Positions 17,482 through 27,809 are shown, numbered from the stretch's first letter. The stretch is 64,000 bases of DNA from Paenibacillus whitsoniae (GCF_003955665.1 NZ_RXHU01000011.1:62001-126000), one strand, 5' to 3'. Translations and numbers: made by a program. Notes: generated from the letters alone by a model not told the origin.

Positions 17482-20400
17482 TTACTTCGACGGATCTGGA
17501 TAGACGTCAACGGAGATTGTTTTGCCGTTAGCGGTTATCACCGTAGCTGTGAAGGAAGCAATTTCTACCGGTGACCCATCTACTGCAGAAATAGCAGGTG
17601 TATAAATGTACTTAGCGTCTCCGCGCTTCAATTGAATCGCCGGATCTTTGGCAGGGTCCGCATTCGGTACAGATGCGAATACCCAATCCGTCGGCTCAAC
17701 GCCGGCTGGAACCGGGGTTACGGCGTTCGTTTTGCCATTCAGGCTATTTACGCCGGTACCGTTAAATTCAATCGCAATGTAACCGGAACCCGGCACAATA
17801 TTGTCGCTGGACCATTTCACATTGCTGACAAACGCTTGAATGCCGAATACAGGAGCAAAGCGGAATATGGAACTGTTTTTAAAAGCATTATTGCCGTATT
17901 GGTCCATTAACGTAATATTGCTGAACGTTTGCTTGAGCAGCAATTTCTTGGCTGCCGTATCTACGCTGTTGCCGGAGAAAATGGTCACGCCGGCTTTCAG
18001 CTGCGACAAGGCCATCACTTTCGCTTTGCCATTATACGTTGCGGTAAATGAACTCACGGTCAGCGGATCGTCCTTAATGTCAATTTTATCAAGAAAAGCA
18101 ACTTTGCTGCCGGCGTAATGGGAAGGCTTGAAAATGACGGAAATGCTCGTTGTACCTGCCTCTTTCCCCCGAATGCCGTAGCCATCCTGAAAGTTGGCCG
18201 TTTGACCGTCAGCCTTTGGCTTTATCACAATAGCGGATGCGCGCGTATTGGCAGAAGTGACGGAAGCCAGCGACTGAATCGCATTGTTCGGCAGCTGCAC
18301 GACATTGCCGGAAGCATCCTTCGCAGTCAGAACGACCTTGCCTGAGAAATAGTTCTCCAGCGAGTATCCTTCTGTCGAATAGACGCTGGAGGTTACACTA
18401 GAGCTTACCGTGCTAATCGTATTCGTCTCCGCGCCCTTCAACGTATCCTTGATCTTGTCAACGGCGTAAATGCCATTCGCAAACGGCGTGAGGGTATACG
18501 TCAAGTTATTCGCTTCTCGGCCTTTGATCAACTGTGTAGTCGCAATGGCACTCGACATAAGCGAAGCCGTACCGGCCGCAACCGTCGTTCGGTCTCCCTT
18601 GTACAGCTGTGCCGTCACCTGATACGTGCCCTCATTATCATCACCGGGGATCGCTGTAAAGAAGAAATCACGGTCACGGTAATAGCCAAAATCGGAAACG
18701 CTGCTGCCGGAATCGTAGCCTTCTACCGTAGCATCAACCCCGTTGACGATAAACGTCGAGCTCGCGCGATCCAAACGCGTTGCCCCCCTCAGCACATACA
18801 CCGCATCGGTCACTGTGCCGGACGTTTTCGCAAACGTAAGTTTCATGGCGTAGCCACGATAATCGCGATCGAAATCTTCACCATATTGGTCTTTGAATTT
18901 CAAGCGGAAAGCGTTTTCACTTCTGCCATTGACCATATCCAGGGACGGCAGCATTTTAGGCTTCATTTGAGCGGACAGATATACCGTTCTCGGGTAGCGC
19001 TTACTAACCACATTCGTCGTCGCAGTAGCGGTTTTACCGCTCGTAACAACAGACGCCTTAACCGTCAATTGCCCTTTGTTTTGATCGGTTAACGTTTTCA
19101 AATTGGAAATGCGAATTGTTCCTTTATAGGCACCACTCTTCTCAATACCTCCGAGGAAATTGCCGGCTGCATCCTTCGCGCCAACGGAGATACTTCCGTT
19201 CCCATAGCCGTATACGTTAATTTTATCGGCATTTTCTATGACATCGTCTGTGCTTAAAAGATTCCCGCCCTGGTCTTTCACGACAACCGGCAAATAGAAA
19301 TCGTCGTCGCCGACGGCAACCGTGTTCGGGAAGTTTCCGATACTAATGTCAAACGGCGTTTTCGGGGCTGCCACCTTGAGCACTTTGGTCGCAGTTTGAC
19401 TTGAACCGAATGCCGTGACACTCAGCTGAACGTCCTGGACACTGTAGATATTAAAATTGCCGACCGCCTTGGCCTTCAGCTCCGGCAGTCCGTCGCCGTT
19501 CTCGTCGGGAATAAAGCCAAAGCCCTGCGGCGGATACGCCGCTGCTGTGTCGATCACACCTGCAGCGTTCGTGAAGGTATTGGCATTTTTCTTCAATACA
19601 TCCAGATCGATGACTGCGTAACCGTATTGGTCGAACGCTTTATATGGCACGGTCACCGTGTCACCCGGCTCGAACTTCGTTTTGCCATTCACATACACGA
19701 CATCGCTCAGCTCAACTTTGCCGACGGTTTGCAGATCACCGACCGTAAAGGTTTTATTAGCCTGAACGGTATAATCCGGTGCAACGATGCGAATTTCGAA
19801 CGGCTGATCCTTCCGCAGCTGACTGCCGTAAACGGTATCCACAACAACGGACTGCGAGTCGCCGGCAGGCACAAAATCAAGTCCAGGACTTGTGTAAATG
19901 CTGAAAATCGCTGCACTGAGGTCCGATATTTCCTTATACTGATTCAGTGCTTTAAAGGTAAACTTCACCATCCCCTGGGCAATCGTATCCGACGGTGTCG
20001 TAAAATCAATCTGCGTAATTTTCTCGTTGCCGACGGATACTTCCGCGGATCCTTTGTCGATGGACAATCCGCCGTCCTTTACGGCATCCAATTTGACGGT
20101 GTAGATGCCTTCCGTCATTTTTGTATCCAAGGTAATCGTAACTTCATTCTTGTTCGTATTCCATTTTTGAGCGCCTGTGACGGCAGCCCCCGTGATACTG
20201 CCCCGCAAAATTGAGACGGTTAATTTGCTCGTATCGGCGATGACGCCGTTCAGCTTCACGACCAGCGTTTTCGCCCCTGTGGCTTTGAAGTCTGCCACGG
20301 AAACCTTCGTAACCGGAGGACCGCCCGCCTGTATGAGCTGATAGGCCGCATAGGCCGTGTTCACGAGCAGCTCGCGCTTCGCCGGAAGCGTGTAGTCCAG

Positions 20401-20973
20401 CGCGCTCGTCATCAGTCCGGCCGACATTGCCTCAGCGACGTAACCCTTCGCCCACTCAGATACGGTGCCCGTGACCTTGGCGACCTCGCTTTCCGCTGCT
20501 TGCAGCTTGAACACGCGCGCTAGTACGGAAGCCAACTGCTCGGTCGTCACGATCCCGGCAGGGGCAAAGGTCCCTTCTGCGACGCCTTCCATCAAGCCTG
20601 CTTTGGTCGCTGCACCGATAAAGCCTGCAGCCCACGCTGCGTCGCCAAGATCTCGATAGACGGCACTGGCAGCTTTGTCTTCGTCGAGACCATTCAGCCT
20701 AACAAGAACTTTTGCCAGCTGTGCCCGCGTCACTTCTTGGCTGAAGTCCTCTTTGCCAGAATCATCCGTTCCTTCAAAAATTTTCTTTTCTTTCAGCGCA
20801 TTGAATTTTCCTTGCGTGTCCAACGCCGGAACCGCCGGATTCGCAGTTGAAGCATCCGTCGGCGTGCCCGTTGAAGGCGCTGCCGAATCGGCGGCGTACA
20901 CATTGCCGGATGCAAGCATGGTGAAGATTAGCGCAATAATGACGGGCAGAGAAAGCTTCTTTTTCAGAATCAT
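17482..20973 (-). CDS. Large SLH-domain surface protein (S-layer-like)
   Basis: A protein of 1163 residues. A signal peptide (MILKKKLSLPVIIALIFTML, cleaved near VYAADS) is followed by SLH repeats at about residues 50-215 (EVTRAQLAKVLVRLNG, VTTEQLASVLARVF, PAKRELLVNTAYAAYQL), which bind pyruvylated cell-wall polysaccharide. The remaining 940 residues are beta-rich and Thr/Ser/Val-rich, with Ig-like segments such as TFKALNQYKEISDLSAAIF, and no visible catalytic motif. It is probably an S-layer or surface-array protein. ATG 20973 is chosen because the signal peptide starts there. A LacI/CcpA-like palindrome lies 62 bases upstream. No clear intrinsic terminator was seen. Confidence 0.9.
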   Translation of the reverse strand: MILKKKLSLPVIIALIFTMLASGNVYAADSAAPSTGTPTDASTANPAVPALDTQGKFNALKEKKIFEGTDDSGKEDFSQEVTRAQLAKVLVRLNGLDEDKAASAVYRDLGDAAWAAGFIGAATKAGLMEGVAEGTFAPAGIVTTEQLASVLARVFKLQAAESEVAKVTGTVSEWAKGYVAEAMSAGLMTSALDYTLPAKRELLVNTAYAAYQLIQAGGPPVTKVSVADFKATGAKTLVVKLNGVIADTSKLTVSILRGSITGAAVTGAQKWNTNKNEVTITLDTKMTEGIYTVKLDAVKDGGLSIDKGSAEVSVGNEKITQIDFTTPSDTIAQGMVKFTFKALNQYKEISDLSAAIFSIYTSPGLDFVPAGDSQSVVVDTVYGSQLRKDQPFEIRIVAPDYTVQANKTFTVGDLQTVGKVELSDVVYVNGKTKFEPGDTVTVPYKAFDQYGYAVIDLDVLKKNANTFTNAAGVIDTAAAYPPQGFGFIPDENGDGLPELKAKAVGNFNIYSVQDVQLSVTAFGSSQTATKVLKVAAPKTPFDISIGNFPNTVAVGDDDFYLPVVVKDQGGNLLSTDDVIENADKINVYGYGNGSISVGAKDAAGNFLGGIEKSGAYKGTIRISNLKTLTDQNKGQLTVKASVVTSGKTATATTNVVSKRYPRTVYLSAQMKPKMLPSLDMVNGRSENAFRLKFKDQYGEDFDRDYRGYAMKLTFAKTSGTVTDAVYVLRGATRLDRASSTFIVNGVDATVEGYDSGSSVSDFGYYRDRDFFFTAIPGDDNEGTYQVTAQLYKGDRTTVAAGTASLMSSAIATTQLIKGREANNLTYTLTPFANGIYAVDKIKDTLKGAETNTISTVSSSVTSSVYSTEGYSLENYFSGKVVLTAKDASGNVVQLPNNAIQSLASVTSANTRASAIVIKPKADGQTANFQDGYGIRGKEAGTTSISVIFKPSHYAGSKVAFLDKIDIKDDPLTVSSFTATYNGKAKVMALSQLKAGVTIFSGNSVDTAAKKLLLKQTFSNITLMDQYGNNAFKNSSIFRFAPVFGIQAFVSNVKWSSDNIVPGSGYIAIEFNGTGVNSLNGKTNAVTPVPAGVEPTDWVFASVPNADPAKDPAIQLKRGDAKYIYTPAISAVDGSPVEIASFTATVITANGKTISVDVYPDPSK

Positions 20974-21034
20974 GTGACTCTCGTTCCTCCTCATAGTGAA
21001 AGCCTGCTTGAACCGAACACCCTATTACTTTTAC

Positions 21035-21048
21035 AGTAAGCGCTTACT
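21035..21048. promoter_or_regulatory. cre-like palindrome AGTAAGCGCTTACT
   Basis: A perfect 14-bp palindrome that matches the CcpA/LacI-type cre consensus TGWAANCGNTNWCA except at its outer bases. It lies 62 bases upstream of the SLH protein start and is likely a carbon-catabolite or LacI-family operator. Confidence 0.5.
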
Positions 21049-21163
21049 AAAAAATCCCCCTCCTTCCTTTATCTACAATAAAATCATAGAGGATAGGAAG
21101 ACGGGGGACATACTAATTATTTAAGCGAGTATGAACCTTATTTAAGGTGTGTCTCAACAAAAC

Positions 21164-22234
21164 TTACGTAGCCATTCTCCGGGCCTCTACCATAAGCAGA
21201 AGGGTCATGGATTGGCCATAAGGCATCGGACATTGCTTAATATTCCGATAGTAGTTCAGGTCATCTTTTAAGCCGGTACCGTAGGATACGCCGTGAACAA
21301 CCCCCGCTTCGTCAATTTTCTCAAGAACGCCGGTCAGCGCTTTCATGCCAATTTCCCGGTAGCGTTCAGGGAGATAGCCTTTGCGGACGGCTTTCAAGAT
21401 CCCGTACGCAAAGGCGGAAGATGCCGAGGTTTCCAGATAGGAATCCGGTTGATCCAGCAGCGTATGCCATAGCCCGCTTTCATGCTGCAGCTCGGCGAGT
21501 GTGCGAACTTGCCGTTCCAGTGAAGATAGGAGAAACTGGCTGACACCGGAGGGCACCGGGGCCATGTCCAAATAATCCACCAGCCCCGCCGTGTACCAGG
21601 AATTCCCTCTCGCCCACAACGCGCCTGCAAAATGATGATGGCCCAGAAACGTCCATCCATGGAAGAACAGCCCTGTTTTAACATCCGTCAAATATTTCAA
21701 ATGGACGAGAAATTGACGTATACTTTCTTGAAGATATCGGTCCTCTTGGAGCAGGACTCCCATGCGAGCCACAAACAGCACGGTCATATACAACGTGTCA
21801 TCCCACAGCTGCCCTTCATTCAAATTGCGGGTAACCACGTGCTGGATGCCGCCTTCATCCGTGCGGGGAATGTCCTCCATCACATACGTGACCCATTCCC
21901 GGCATAGTGCCAAATAAACCGGGTTGTTGGTTTCCTCTGCCAAATAACTGAGCGTCAGCATGGGACACATCGTATTCACGTTTTTTGCAGGCAGCCCTTC
22001 GGCTATGCGGCTATCGAACCAAGCGATCAGCTCGTCGCGAATCGCGAGATTGCCCGTTTCTTTGTAATAGGAGTATAGGGCGAATAAGCCTACGCCCTGC
22101 GGCCATTCCCAATTGTTCATGGACACGATACCAATGGCAACCTGTTCTTGGAAGGCAGGTGCTAACGACTTCATTTGCCGAATGACTTTGTCGATGAGGA
22201 CATCATAGCTTTGACGATCAATGAGCTGCTTCAT
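21164..22234 (-). CDS. GH105/GH88-type unsaturated uronyl hydrolase (YteR/YesR-like)
   Basis: A 356-residue alpha/alpha-barrel protein. NNWEWPQGVGLFALYSYY forms the first wall of the barrel. The motif LWDDTLYM with Asp146 matches the catalytic Asp that hydrates the C4-C5 double bond of unsaturated uronic acid left by a lyase. HGWTFLGHHHFAGALWARGNSW and YLETSASSAFAYGILKAV are typical of the family. No signal peptide, hence cytoplasmic. AAGGAGG 8 bases before ATG 22234 lies inside the last codons of the upstream gene, with which it overlaps by 17 bases. It releases unsaturated uronate from imported lyase products. Confidence 0.9.
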   Translation of the reverse strand: MKQLIDRQSYDVLIDKVIRQMKSLAPAFQEQVAIGIVSMNNWEWPQGVGLFALYSYYKETGNLAIRDELIAWFDSRIAEGLPAKNVNTMCPMLTLSYLAEETNNPVYLALCREWVTYVMEDIPRTDEGGIQHVVTRNLNEGQLWDDTLYMTVLFVARMGVLLQEDRYLQESIRQFLVHLKYLTDVKTGLFFHGWTFLGHHHFAGALWARGNSWYTAGLVDYLDMAPVPSGVSQFLLSSLERQVRTLAELQHESGLWHTLLDQPDSYLETSASSAFAYGILKAVRKGYLPERYREIGMKALTGVLEKIDEAGVVHGVSYGTGLKDDLNYYRNIKQCPMPYGQSMTLLLMVEARRMAT

Positions 22235-24863
22235 GCGTAGATCCTCCTTCAACTAATCTTGTATCCTGCTGCAAAAAGCGCTCTACCCCCGCGCCAAGCC
22301 GGTCCTGTAATTGCTGAATGTACAAACTGCGTGGCGAGACGTGTGCACCGCAGCGATCCCAGAACGCTTCCCTGCGCGGTCGATCATCATAGGCATTCGG
22401 GAACAGCGCTTTCCCTTTCGCCCCCACATGTCCGATGGCATAATTCTGCGCCGTCGGCGGCTGCTGAGATACGAGTTCCTGCCTCGTATTCCAAGTCACA
22501 TAGTTCGCTCCGGCCCAGCCCTGTCCGCTGCCTAAATAACCGCGATCCTGAATATGGATGCGTCCTTTCACATTATCGTACAAACAACCGACCGACCACC
22601 TGTGATGCGGCTCACTCGTGTTGTAATCGGCATGCGATTCGCAGTGGAGAAAGACATTAGGACCCGCAACTCGCGAATCAACGGCAAATGCATGTCGCGC
22701 TCTTTCCGAATACGCCCTCATCACCAGCGTAAGTTCCCCCATTAAATGGTATGCGTATCGGCGCCCGCCCGTAATGATGCTAACAAAATCATAGACAGCG
22801 CAGTCTTGAATCGTGATCCACTTGCTGTTGCGGCCGACTTGCACGAGGGCGTGTTGAAGATGAAAACCTACAACATCTCGTACCCACCCATTTTGAATGT
22901 GATCCATACTTATCAGATTAATCGCATGACGCTCGTCTGCGAGGTACGTTTCCTCCGCTTCATTGCCGTCGATACGGGAGTCTGTTACGCTTGCATCGAA
23001 TTCCACATCGACCCGCATGCACTCCACACCGACCTGTTCGATTCGGCCGCTGTCTTGTACTTTAACAACGGCGCCGCCACCCCAGATGCTTTCGATCGCG
23101 CAAGCGATCGGTGCATCCACCGTAATCGCTTGCCCCTGAATGGCAGTTATGACGCGTTCGAAGGACAATTCGAATGGCTCCCACGGCTTCGTGCCCCCAG
23201 CGACAGGCCGCTGACGCATCGCGTCCATCCCGATCGCATGAATCCAGCGCTCATTCCCGTAGCGAAGCACCTTAACCGTATCGCCAACCTGGAAGCAGCC
23301 GGTATCTTCAAGATGGAGCGTTCGGGTACCTACAGGCACGTACAGATCGGTAACCCTCGTCATCGTCTCCGCAAGCAGCCGCGCTTCTCCGATGCCTCTC
23401 ACTTCGATGACATCCCGCTGCGCCGTTCCCGTCGCGCACAGCAGCGTCCCCTCCTCGCCGGCCCCCTCGCCTCGCAGGACAATACCGCTCGCCGAGAGAA
23501 GCAGACTGCCGCTGACAGGGTAGGTGCCCCGCTTTAAAAGCACTGCGCCTCGAAAGCCATCCGCCGAGAGAGGCAGCGCCGCAACGCGGTCGATAGCCCC
23601 TTGAATATACGCCGTATTATCCCCTGCGATCGGCTCAATTTCAACCGCCGGTGCAACGAGAGGCAAGCCGACACCACCGCCGCCGTATCCGCTGTTGGAG
23701 AAATCGAGAACCCGATTGCCTTTGTAATCGGGGACATACGCCAGCTTTCCCGAGGCATCCGGGTATACAATGCGACTGTATCCTTTGGCTACCAGGTTCT
23801 GCTCTTGTACGGTAAAATAAAAATTGTCACGACTGATACCTGCCGGAGTCGTCAATATGACGCGAATTTGATAGAGGCCTGGCTCAGCTACTTTCCCCGG
23901 ATAAATCATTGAATACGTCGAATGTCTTTCTACAATTCGCTCCTGCAGATCTGCAAGAATGCAGCCAGAAGAAAGGTTGATCATTTCGGTCTTCACGGTA
24001 ACATGCTGTTCCGCCCTTATGTGAAGTACAGGAAAATCGCTCCCAGCCGACAACAGCGCTGGGTGGCCAATTTCCATCACAAGCTTAGGATGTGTGAGCC
24101 ACACATCGGCTGGACGCAGGGATCGATCTTGAACATCAAGAAAGAAGCGATGCTCGACCACCACACCTTGCAGGGTTGCAACTGCTCGCAGCTGGGCTAT
24201 GCCTTCCTGATGTGCCCTAAGAATAAGGTTCCCTTGCATTTCGGCGATTTCTGGATTCGTGCAGGCAACCGTCACGTGGGCTTGCGACAAATCGGCTTCT
24301 TCCCCATTGGTCAATACGCCACGAACGGTTAACGTCGTCTTGCCGCCTGCCAGCATGGACAACGTGTCGTCCGGCTGATAGGCCCGCCCGGCTTCGTCGG
24401 TCATCACCAGCCGTTCCAGCAAAGGGCCGGATGGCAGTGCGACGTCATCGATAGCGGCGAGTTCGACAAGCTGGAAGTCACGATCTGTGTCGTAAATCTC
24501 AAACTCTATTTTGACAAAGCGCGCCTGTACACGGGGAAAGACTGCTTTCTCCGTTTCCCCGATTCCACTTTGTGCGGTCTGCTTCCGGCAGGCCACCGCC
24601 CACTGCACACCGTCGATGCTGCTAAGAATGGTATAGCCGCTTATATAGCCCGAACGCAGCTGCATCACCACTTGATTGCACGACGTCACCCCGTCAAGTT
24701 CCACTGTCAGCCAGACCCGGTTATGCTGTTTCCTGTCGGCGGCTAACGGCTCCCAGTACGTGTCCCGCTTCCCATCCACAGCATAACAACCTTGTGCGTA
24801 CACTCTGTCCGAGCTGCATACAACAGGCCGTTGAAACGCGATATTGCTGAGTTGATCTCCCAT
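22218..24863 (-). CDS. F5/8-type C domain plus right-handed beta-helix protein (pectate-lyase-like fold)
   Basis: An 881-residue protein without a signal peptide. Residues 1-140 resemble a discoidin/CBM32 domain (NIAFQRPVVCSSD, KRDTYWEP). Residues 145-245 look Ig-like (SMLAGGKTTLTVRG) and 245-360 beta-rich. From about 375 a pectate-lyase-superfamily beta-helix begins, with the usual opening NTAYIQGAIDRVAALP, GAVLLKRGTYPVSGSLLL and IVLRGEG, continuing to about residue 770. Such proteins are lyases, glycosidases or epimerases of polysaccharides. Catalytic residues cannot be assigned. It stands between GH29 and GH105 in one operon (8-base gap upstream, 17-base overlap downstream), so it probably acts on the same oligosaccharide inside the cell. 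Confidence 0.8.
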   Translation of the reverse strand: MGDQLSNIAFQRPVVCSSDRVYAQGCYAVDGKRDTYWEPLAADRKQHNRVWLTVELDGVTSCNQVVMQLRSGYISGYTILSSIDGVQWAVACRKQTAQSGIGETEKAVFPRVQARFVKIEFEIYDTDRDFQLVELAAIDDVALPSGPLLERLVMTDEAGRAYQPDDTLSMLAGGKTTLTVRGVLTNGEEADLSQAHVTVACTNPEIAEMQGNLILRAHQEGIAQLRAVATLQGVVVEHRFFLDVQDRSLRPADVWLTHPKLVMEIGHPALLSAGSDFPVLHIRAEQHVTVKTEMINLSSGCILADLQERIVERHSTYSMIYPGKVAEPGLYQIRVILTTPAGISRDNFYFTVQEQNLVAKGYSRIVYPDASGKLAYVPDYKGNRVLDFSNSGYGGGGVGLPLVAPAVEIEPIAGDNTAYIQGAIDRVAALPLSADGFRGAVLLKRGTYPVSGSLLLSASGIVLRGEGAGEEGTLLCATGTAQRDVIEVRGIGEARLLAETMTRVTDLYVPVGTRTLHLEDTGCFQVGDTVKVLRYGNERWIHAIGMDAMRQRPVAGGTKPWEPFELSFERVITAIQGQAITVDAPIACAIESIWGGGAVVKVQDSGRIEQVGVECMRVDVEFDASVTDSRIDGNEAEETYLADERHAINLISMDHIQNGWVRDVVGFHLQHALVQVGRNSKWITIQDCAVYDFVSIITGGRRYAYHLMGELTLVMRAYSERARHAFAVDSRVAGPNVFLHCESHADYNTSEPHHRWSVGCLYDNVKGRIHIQDRGYLGSGQGWAGANYVTWNTRQELVSQQPPTAQNYAIGHVGAKGKALFPNAYDDRPRREAFWDRCGAHVSPRSLYIQQLQDRLGAGVERFLQQDTRLVEGGSTHEAAH

Positions 24864-24871
24864 GTTTCCCG

Positions 24872-26677
24872 TCAGCTCCCTGTTCCTGATGTCAACGTTA
24901 TCCGTATTTCCTTCAACTGCATAAGTACTTCGCCACTGATCTCGAGCGGCTTAACCTGAACGGCATACTCGCCTACTTCAGGAAAATAGAGGTCGCCGAT
25001 GTCAAAAGACTGAAAGATGTACCCGCCGCCAGTTCCCCGTACTTCCGCTATAAGCGACTGATTCCCGGCACTCACTTCAAACGTGCCTCCCGCTGAGCTC
25101 TCTTCTGCGCCGTACACGGCTGTCAGGCGATAAGCACCCGGGGTTACAAGGCGAACCGGCCACACGATCGCATCGTGAACGTGATGCCAATCCTTCACCA
25201 CATCGCGGCCTGCCTTGCCGGTGTCAAGTCGCAAAGCGCTGCCCGACAATTCTCCATCGAATACGCTGAAAACGGTTGTTTCTCCGTCCGGAAAAACGAC
25301 AGGACACGGGTTGGCCTGCAGTTCGCCTTCAAATTCAACGGCAACCACTGTACAGATGGCATCGAGCGGAGTCGCCGGGAGATGCACAGCAAAGTCGCCC
25401 TCGGAATTGACCACCTGGCAGACCAGTTCCTCGCGCTTAGGATCGGCGAGCAGATATGCCCGGCGAATTGCATTGCGAAGGCCTGGGACGAAAAGCCTGC
25501 CTTGCTGCGGCCACGTCCAAATGTGCAAATACAGCGTCTGGCCCTTCCAGGTGCTGCGGCCCCACGGCGTTTTGCCAATCGGACTTCGCTCTGTCCCATA
25601 AATGCTGTCGCCATTGACCTTGAGCCAACGGCCGATGCCTTGCAGCCGCTCGAGTGAAACGGGATCAAACTCCCCTGCGCCCGTCGGGCCGACATTGATC
25701 ACATAATTCCCGCCCATACTGACGACGTTGATCATATCGTGCAGCACATCTTTCAAACTGCGCCAATTCTGGTCGGTTTGATTGTATCCCCAAGAGTGAT
25801 TTAACGTCGCTATCGACTCCCAATCTCGTTCTAGCTGGCGGACATGAAGCTGGTTATCGCCCGTATTCTCATAATCGCCAAACCCGCTTCGCCGAACCCG
25901 GCGATTGACCAAGCACGTATTCTGAAGATCATGAACCCAGTCCTCGAACCGTCGTCCCTGCTCATCCGTCACTTTATGCCCGCAATCGAACCAGACAATC
26001 CCGATCGGACCGTACTGCGTTAACATTTCATGGAGCTGCGGAAACGCCTTCTCCTCCAGGTACCTCTCGTACCGGGTACGTTTATCAGAATCGTGGATCC
26101 AAGATTCCAAAGTATCGTACGCCCCGATATTTCCGGGAAAATCCAGCGTGTTTCCTTGAGAATCCGGGTGATGCCAGTCCATCGCATGCGAGTAGTACAA
26201 GCACAGCCGAACATCCTCCTGTCGGCATGCCTCGGCCAGCTCGGCGACGGGGTCTCGACCAAACGGCGTCGCCTGTACAATGTTATAGTCGCTGACTTTC
26301 GAGTCATACATCGCAAATCCGTCATGATGCTTCGCCGTAAAAATCAGATAGCGCAAACCCGCCTCTTTGGCGGCCCGGACCCACGCCTCCGCTTGAAATC
26401 CGCTTGCCGTGAACGACTCCGCAATGCGGGCGTATTCTTCCCGGGGAATACGGGCTCTTAATTGCAGATGCTCCGCATAAGCGGCATGAACCGTTTCGCC
26501 GTTCCATACGCCCCCCGGGACGGCATATAAGCCCCAGTGAATAAATAACCCGACCTTGGCTTCGCGCCACCAGGCAATTCTATCTTCTCTCGCTTTATTC
26601 ACGCGAAGGGCTTCTTGCTGCTTGAACAGCCGGCTGTCCGATTCTGCGTTATCCATCAAATGATCGATCGTTGCCAT
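24872..26677 (-). CDS. GH29 alpha-L-fucosidase
   Basis: A 601-residue protein. The N-terminal GH29 barrel shows AKVGLFIHWGLYAVPGG, TAKHHDGFAMYDS (the conserved HHDGF) and GIVWFDCG with nucleophile Asp231; SWGYNQTD and GGNYVINVGPTGAGEF follow. The last 130 residues (KDWHHVHDAIVWPVRLVTPG onward) form an extra beta-sandwich. No signal peptide, so it cleaves fucose from imported oligosaccharides. AAGGAGG lies 7 bases before ATG 26677. It is the second gene of the AKR-GH29-beta-helix-GH105 operon. Specificity among alpha-fucosides is unknown. Confidence 0.95.
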   Translation of the reverse strand: MATIDHLMDNAESDSRLFKQQEALRVNKAREDRIAWWREAKVGLFIHWGLYAVPGGVWNGETVHAAYAEHLQLRARIPREEYARIAESFTASGFQAEAWVRAAKEAGLRYLIFTAKHHDGFAMYDSKVSDYNIVQATPFGRDPVAELAEACRQEDVRLCLYYSHAMDWHHPDSQGNTLDFPGNIGAYDTLESWIHDSDKRTRYERYLEEKAFPQLHEMLTQYGPIGIVWFDCGHKVTDEQGRRFEDWVHDLQNTCLVNRRVRRSGFGDYENTGDNQLHVRQLERDWESIATLNHSWGYNQTDQNWRSLKDVLHDMINVVSMGGNYVINVGPTGAGEFDPVSLERLQGIGRWLKVNGDSIYGTERSPIGKTPWGRSTWKGQTLYLHIWTWPQQGRLFVPGLRNAIRRAYLLADPKREELVCQVVNSEGDFAVHLPATPLDAICTVVAVEFEGELQANPCPVVFPDGETTVFSVFDGELSGSALRLDTGKAGRDVVKDWHHVHDAIVWPVRLVTPGAYRLTAVYGAEESSAGGTFEVSAGNQSLIAEVRGTGGGYIFQSFDIGDLYFPEVGEYAVQVKPLEISGEVLMQLKEIRITLTSGTGS

Positions 26678-26704
26678 CTTGCTGCCTCCTTTTCGTCCAA
26701 TTGC

Positions 26705-27655
26705 CTAGCTGGCCAATATCACATCGATTTCCAGCAAATCTGCCTCCGCAAGCTTGATGCCGGAAGCCTTCACATTCTCCTCCACCTGTTCCGGGCGGGA
26801 AGCGCCGATAATGCAGCTCGCTACTTGCTCCAGCCGTAAAATCCATGCCAAGGCAAGCTGAGCGAGGCTAAGCTCATTGCGCTTTGCAATCTCTCCAAGC
26901 TTCTCCACTTTGATCAGAAGATCTTCCTTCATAAAATTAAAAATCGCGCCGTTCATTAGCGGATCCGCCGCCCTCGAATCGGTCGGAATCGGCATGCCAG
27001 GCTTATATTTGCCGGTCAGAATCCCTTGCGCGAGCGGTGAGAAAACGAGCTGGCCGATGCCCTCTCTTTGGCACACGGGTACAATCTCCTTCTCAATGCC
27101 CCGTCTAAACATATGGTATTGCGGCTGATTGGCTACGATCCGATTGAGGTTCAGCACTTTGGCCGTATGAACCGCATCCAGCAGTTGATCGGCCCTCCAC
27201 ATGCTTACGCCGGTATAGAGTACTTTGCCTTGCCGAATCAGATCATCCATCGCACGCAGTGTCTCTTCGAGCGGCGTATCGTCATCGTAACGATGGCACT
27301 GATAAAGATCGATGTACTCCACGCCGAGCCGTTTGAGGCTCGCATCACACTGTTCCCGGATATGCTTGCGCGACAAGCCTCGGTCATTCGGCCCATCGCC
27401 CATCGGCACGCACACCTTGGTCGCAACCACATAGGAGTCTCTGCGATACTTGGACAGCGCTTTGCCTACGACTTGCTCCGCTTCGCCCTGATGATAGCAG
27501 TTCGCTGTATCAAATAAATTGATGCCCAGTTCATAAGCTTTATCAATAATACGCTCAGATTGACGGCCATCAATCCCGCCTCCATAGGTAAGCCAACTGC
27601 CTAAGCTGAACTCGCTGACTTTTAAACCGCTGCCCCCTAAACGTCTGTACTTCAT
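26705..27655 (-). CDS. Aldo/keto reductase (YghZ/potassium-channel-beta-like)
   Basis: A 316-residue reductase with tetrad D49 and Y54 in FDTANCY, K80 in VATKV and H121 in YQCHRYD. IIGASRPEQVEENVKASGI is the cofactor-binding end. ATG 27655 has GGGAGG five bases upstream and the standard start MKYRRLGGSGLKVSE. It opens the operon with GH29, the beta-helix protein and GH105, so its substrate may be a released sugar (fucose or a uronate derivative), for example in an oxidative or reductive fucose route. That is inference from context. Confidence 0.93.
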   Translation of the reverse strand: MKYRRLGGSGLKVSEFSLGSWLTYGGGIDGRQSERIIDKAYELGINLFDTANCYHQGEAEQVVGKALSKYRRDSYVVATKVCVPMGDGPNDRGLSRKHIREQCDASLKRLGVEYIDLYQCHRYDDDTPLEETLRAMDDLIRQGKVLYTGVSMWRADQLLDAVHTAKVLNLNRIVANQPQYHMFRRGIEKEIVPVCQREGIGQLVFSPLAQGILTGKYKPGMPIPTDSRAADPLMNGAIFNFMKEDLLIKVEKLGEIAKRNELSLAQLALAWILRLEQVASCIIGASRPEQVEENVKASGIKLAEADLLEIDVILAS

Positions 27656-27770
27656 ATTGGCCTCCCCGTTCTGGATTTCCATGCTACATGACTTGATCAT
27701 ACGCCCCTCATGCCATTTGTACATTATTAGAACTTATAGTCGTATGTCTTTTTTTATGATTGAATGAGCC

Positions 27771-27802
27771 AACAGCCGCTTCGGAATCCCAAAGCGGCTG
27801 TT
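27771..27802 (-). terminator. Hairpin after the secreted modular protein gene
   Basis: AACAGCCGCTT and AAGCGGCTGTT pair perfectly around a 10-base loop, 8 bases after the stop codon of the gene at 27810. No long T-run follows on the minus strand. Confidence 0.65.
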
Positions 27803-27809
27803 TCACTGC

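Noticed and set aside
22746-23537. A 263-codon plus-strand frame
   Set aside because: Shadow of the beta-helix protein gene; composition reflects the reverse complement.
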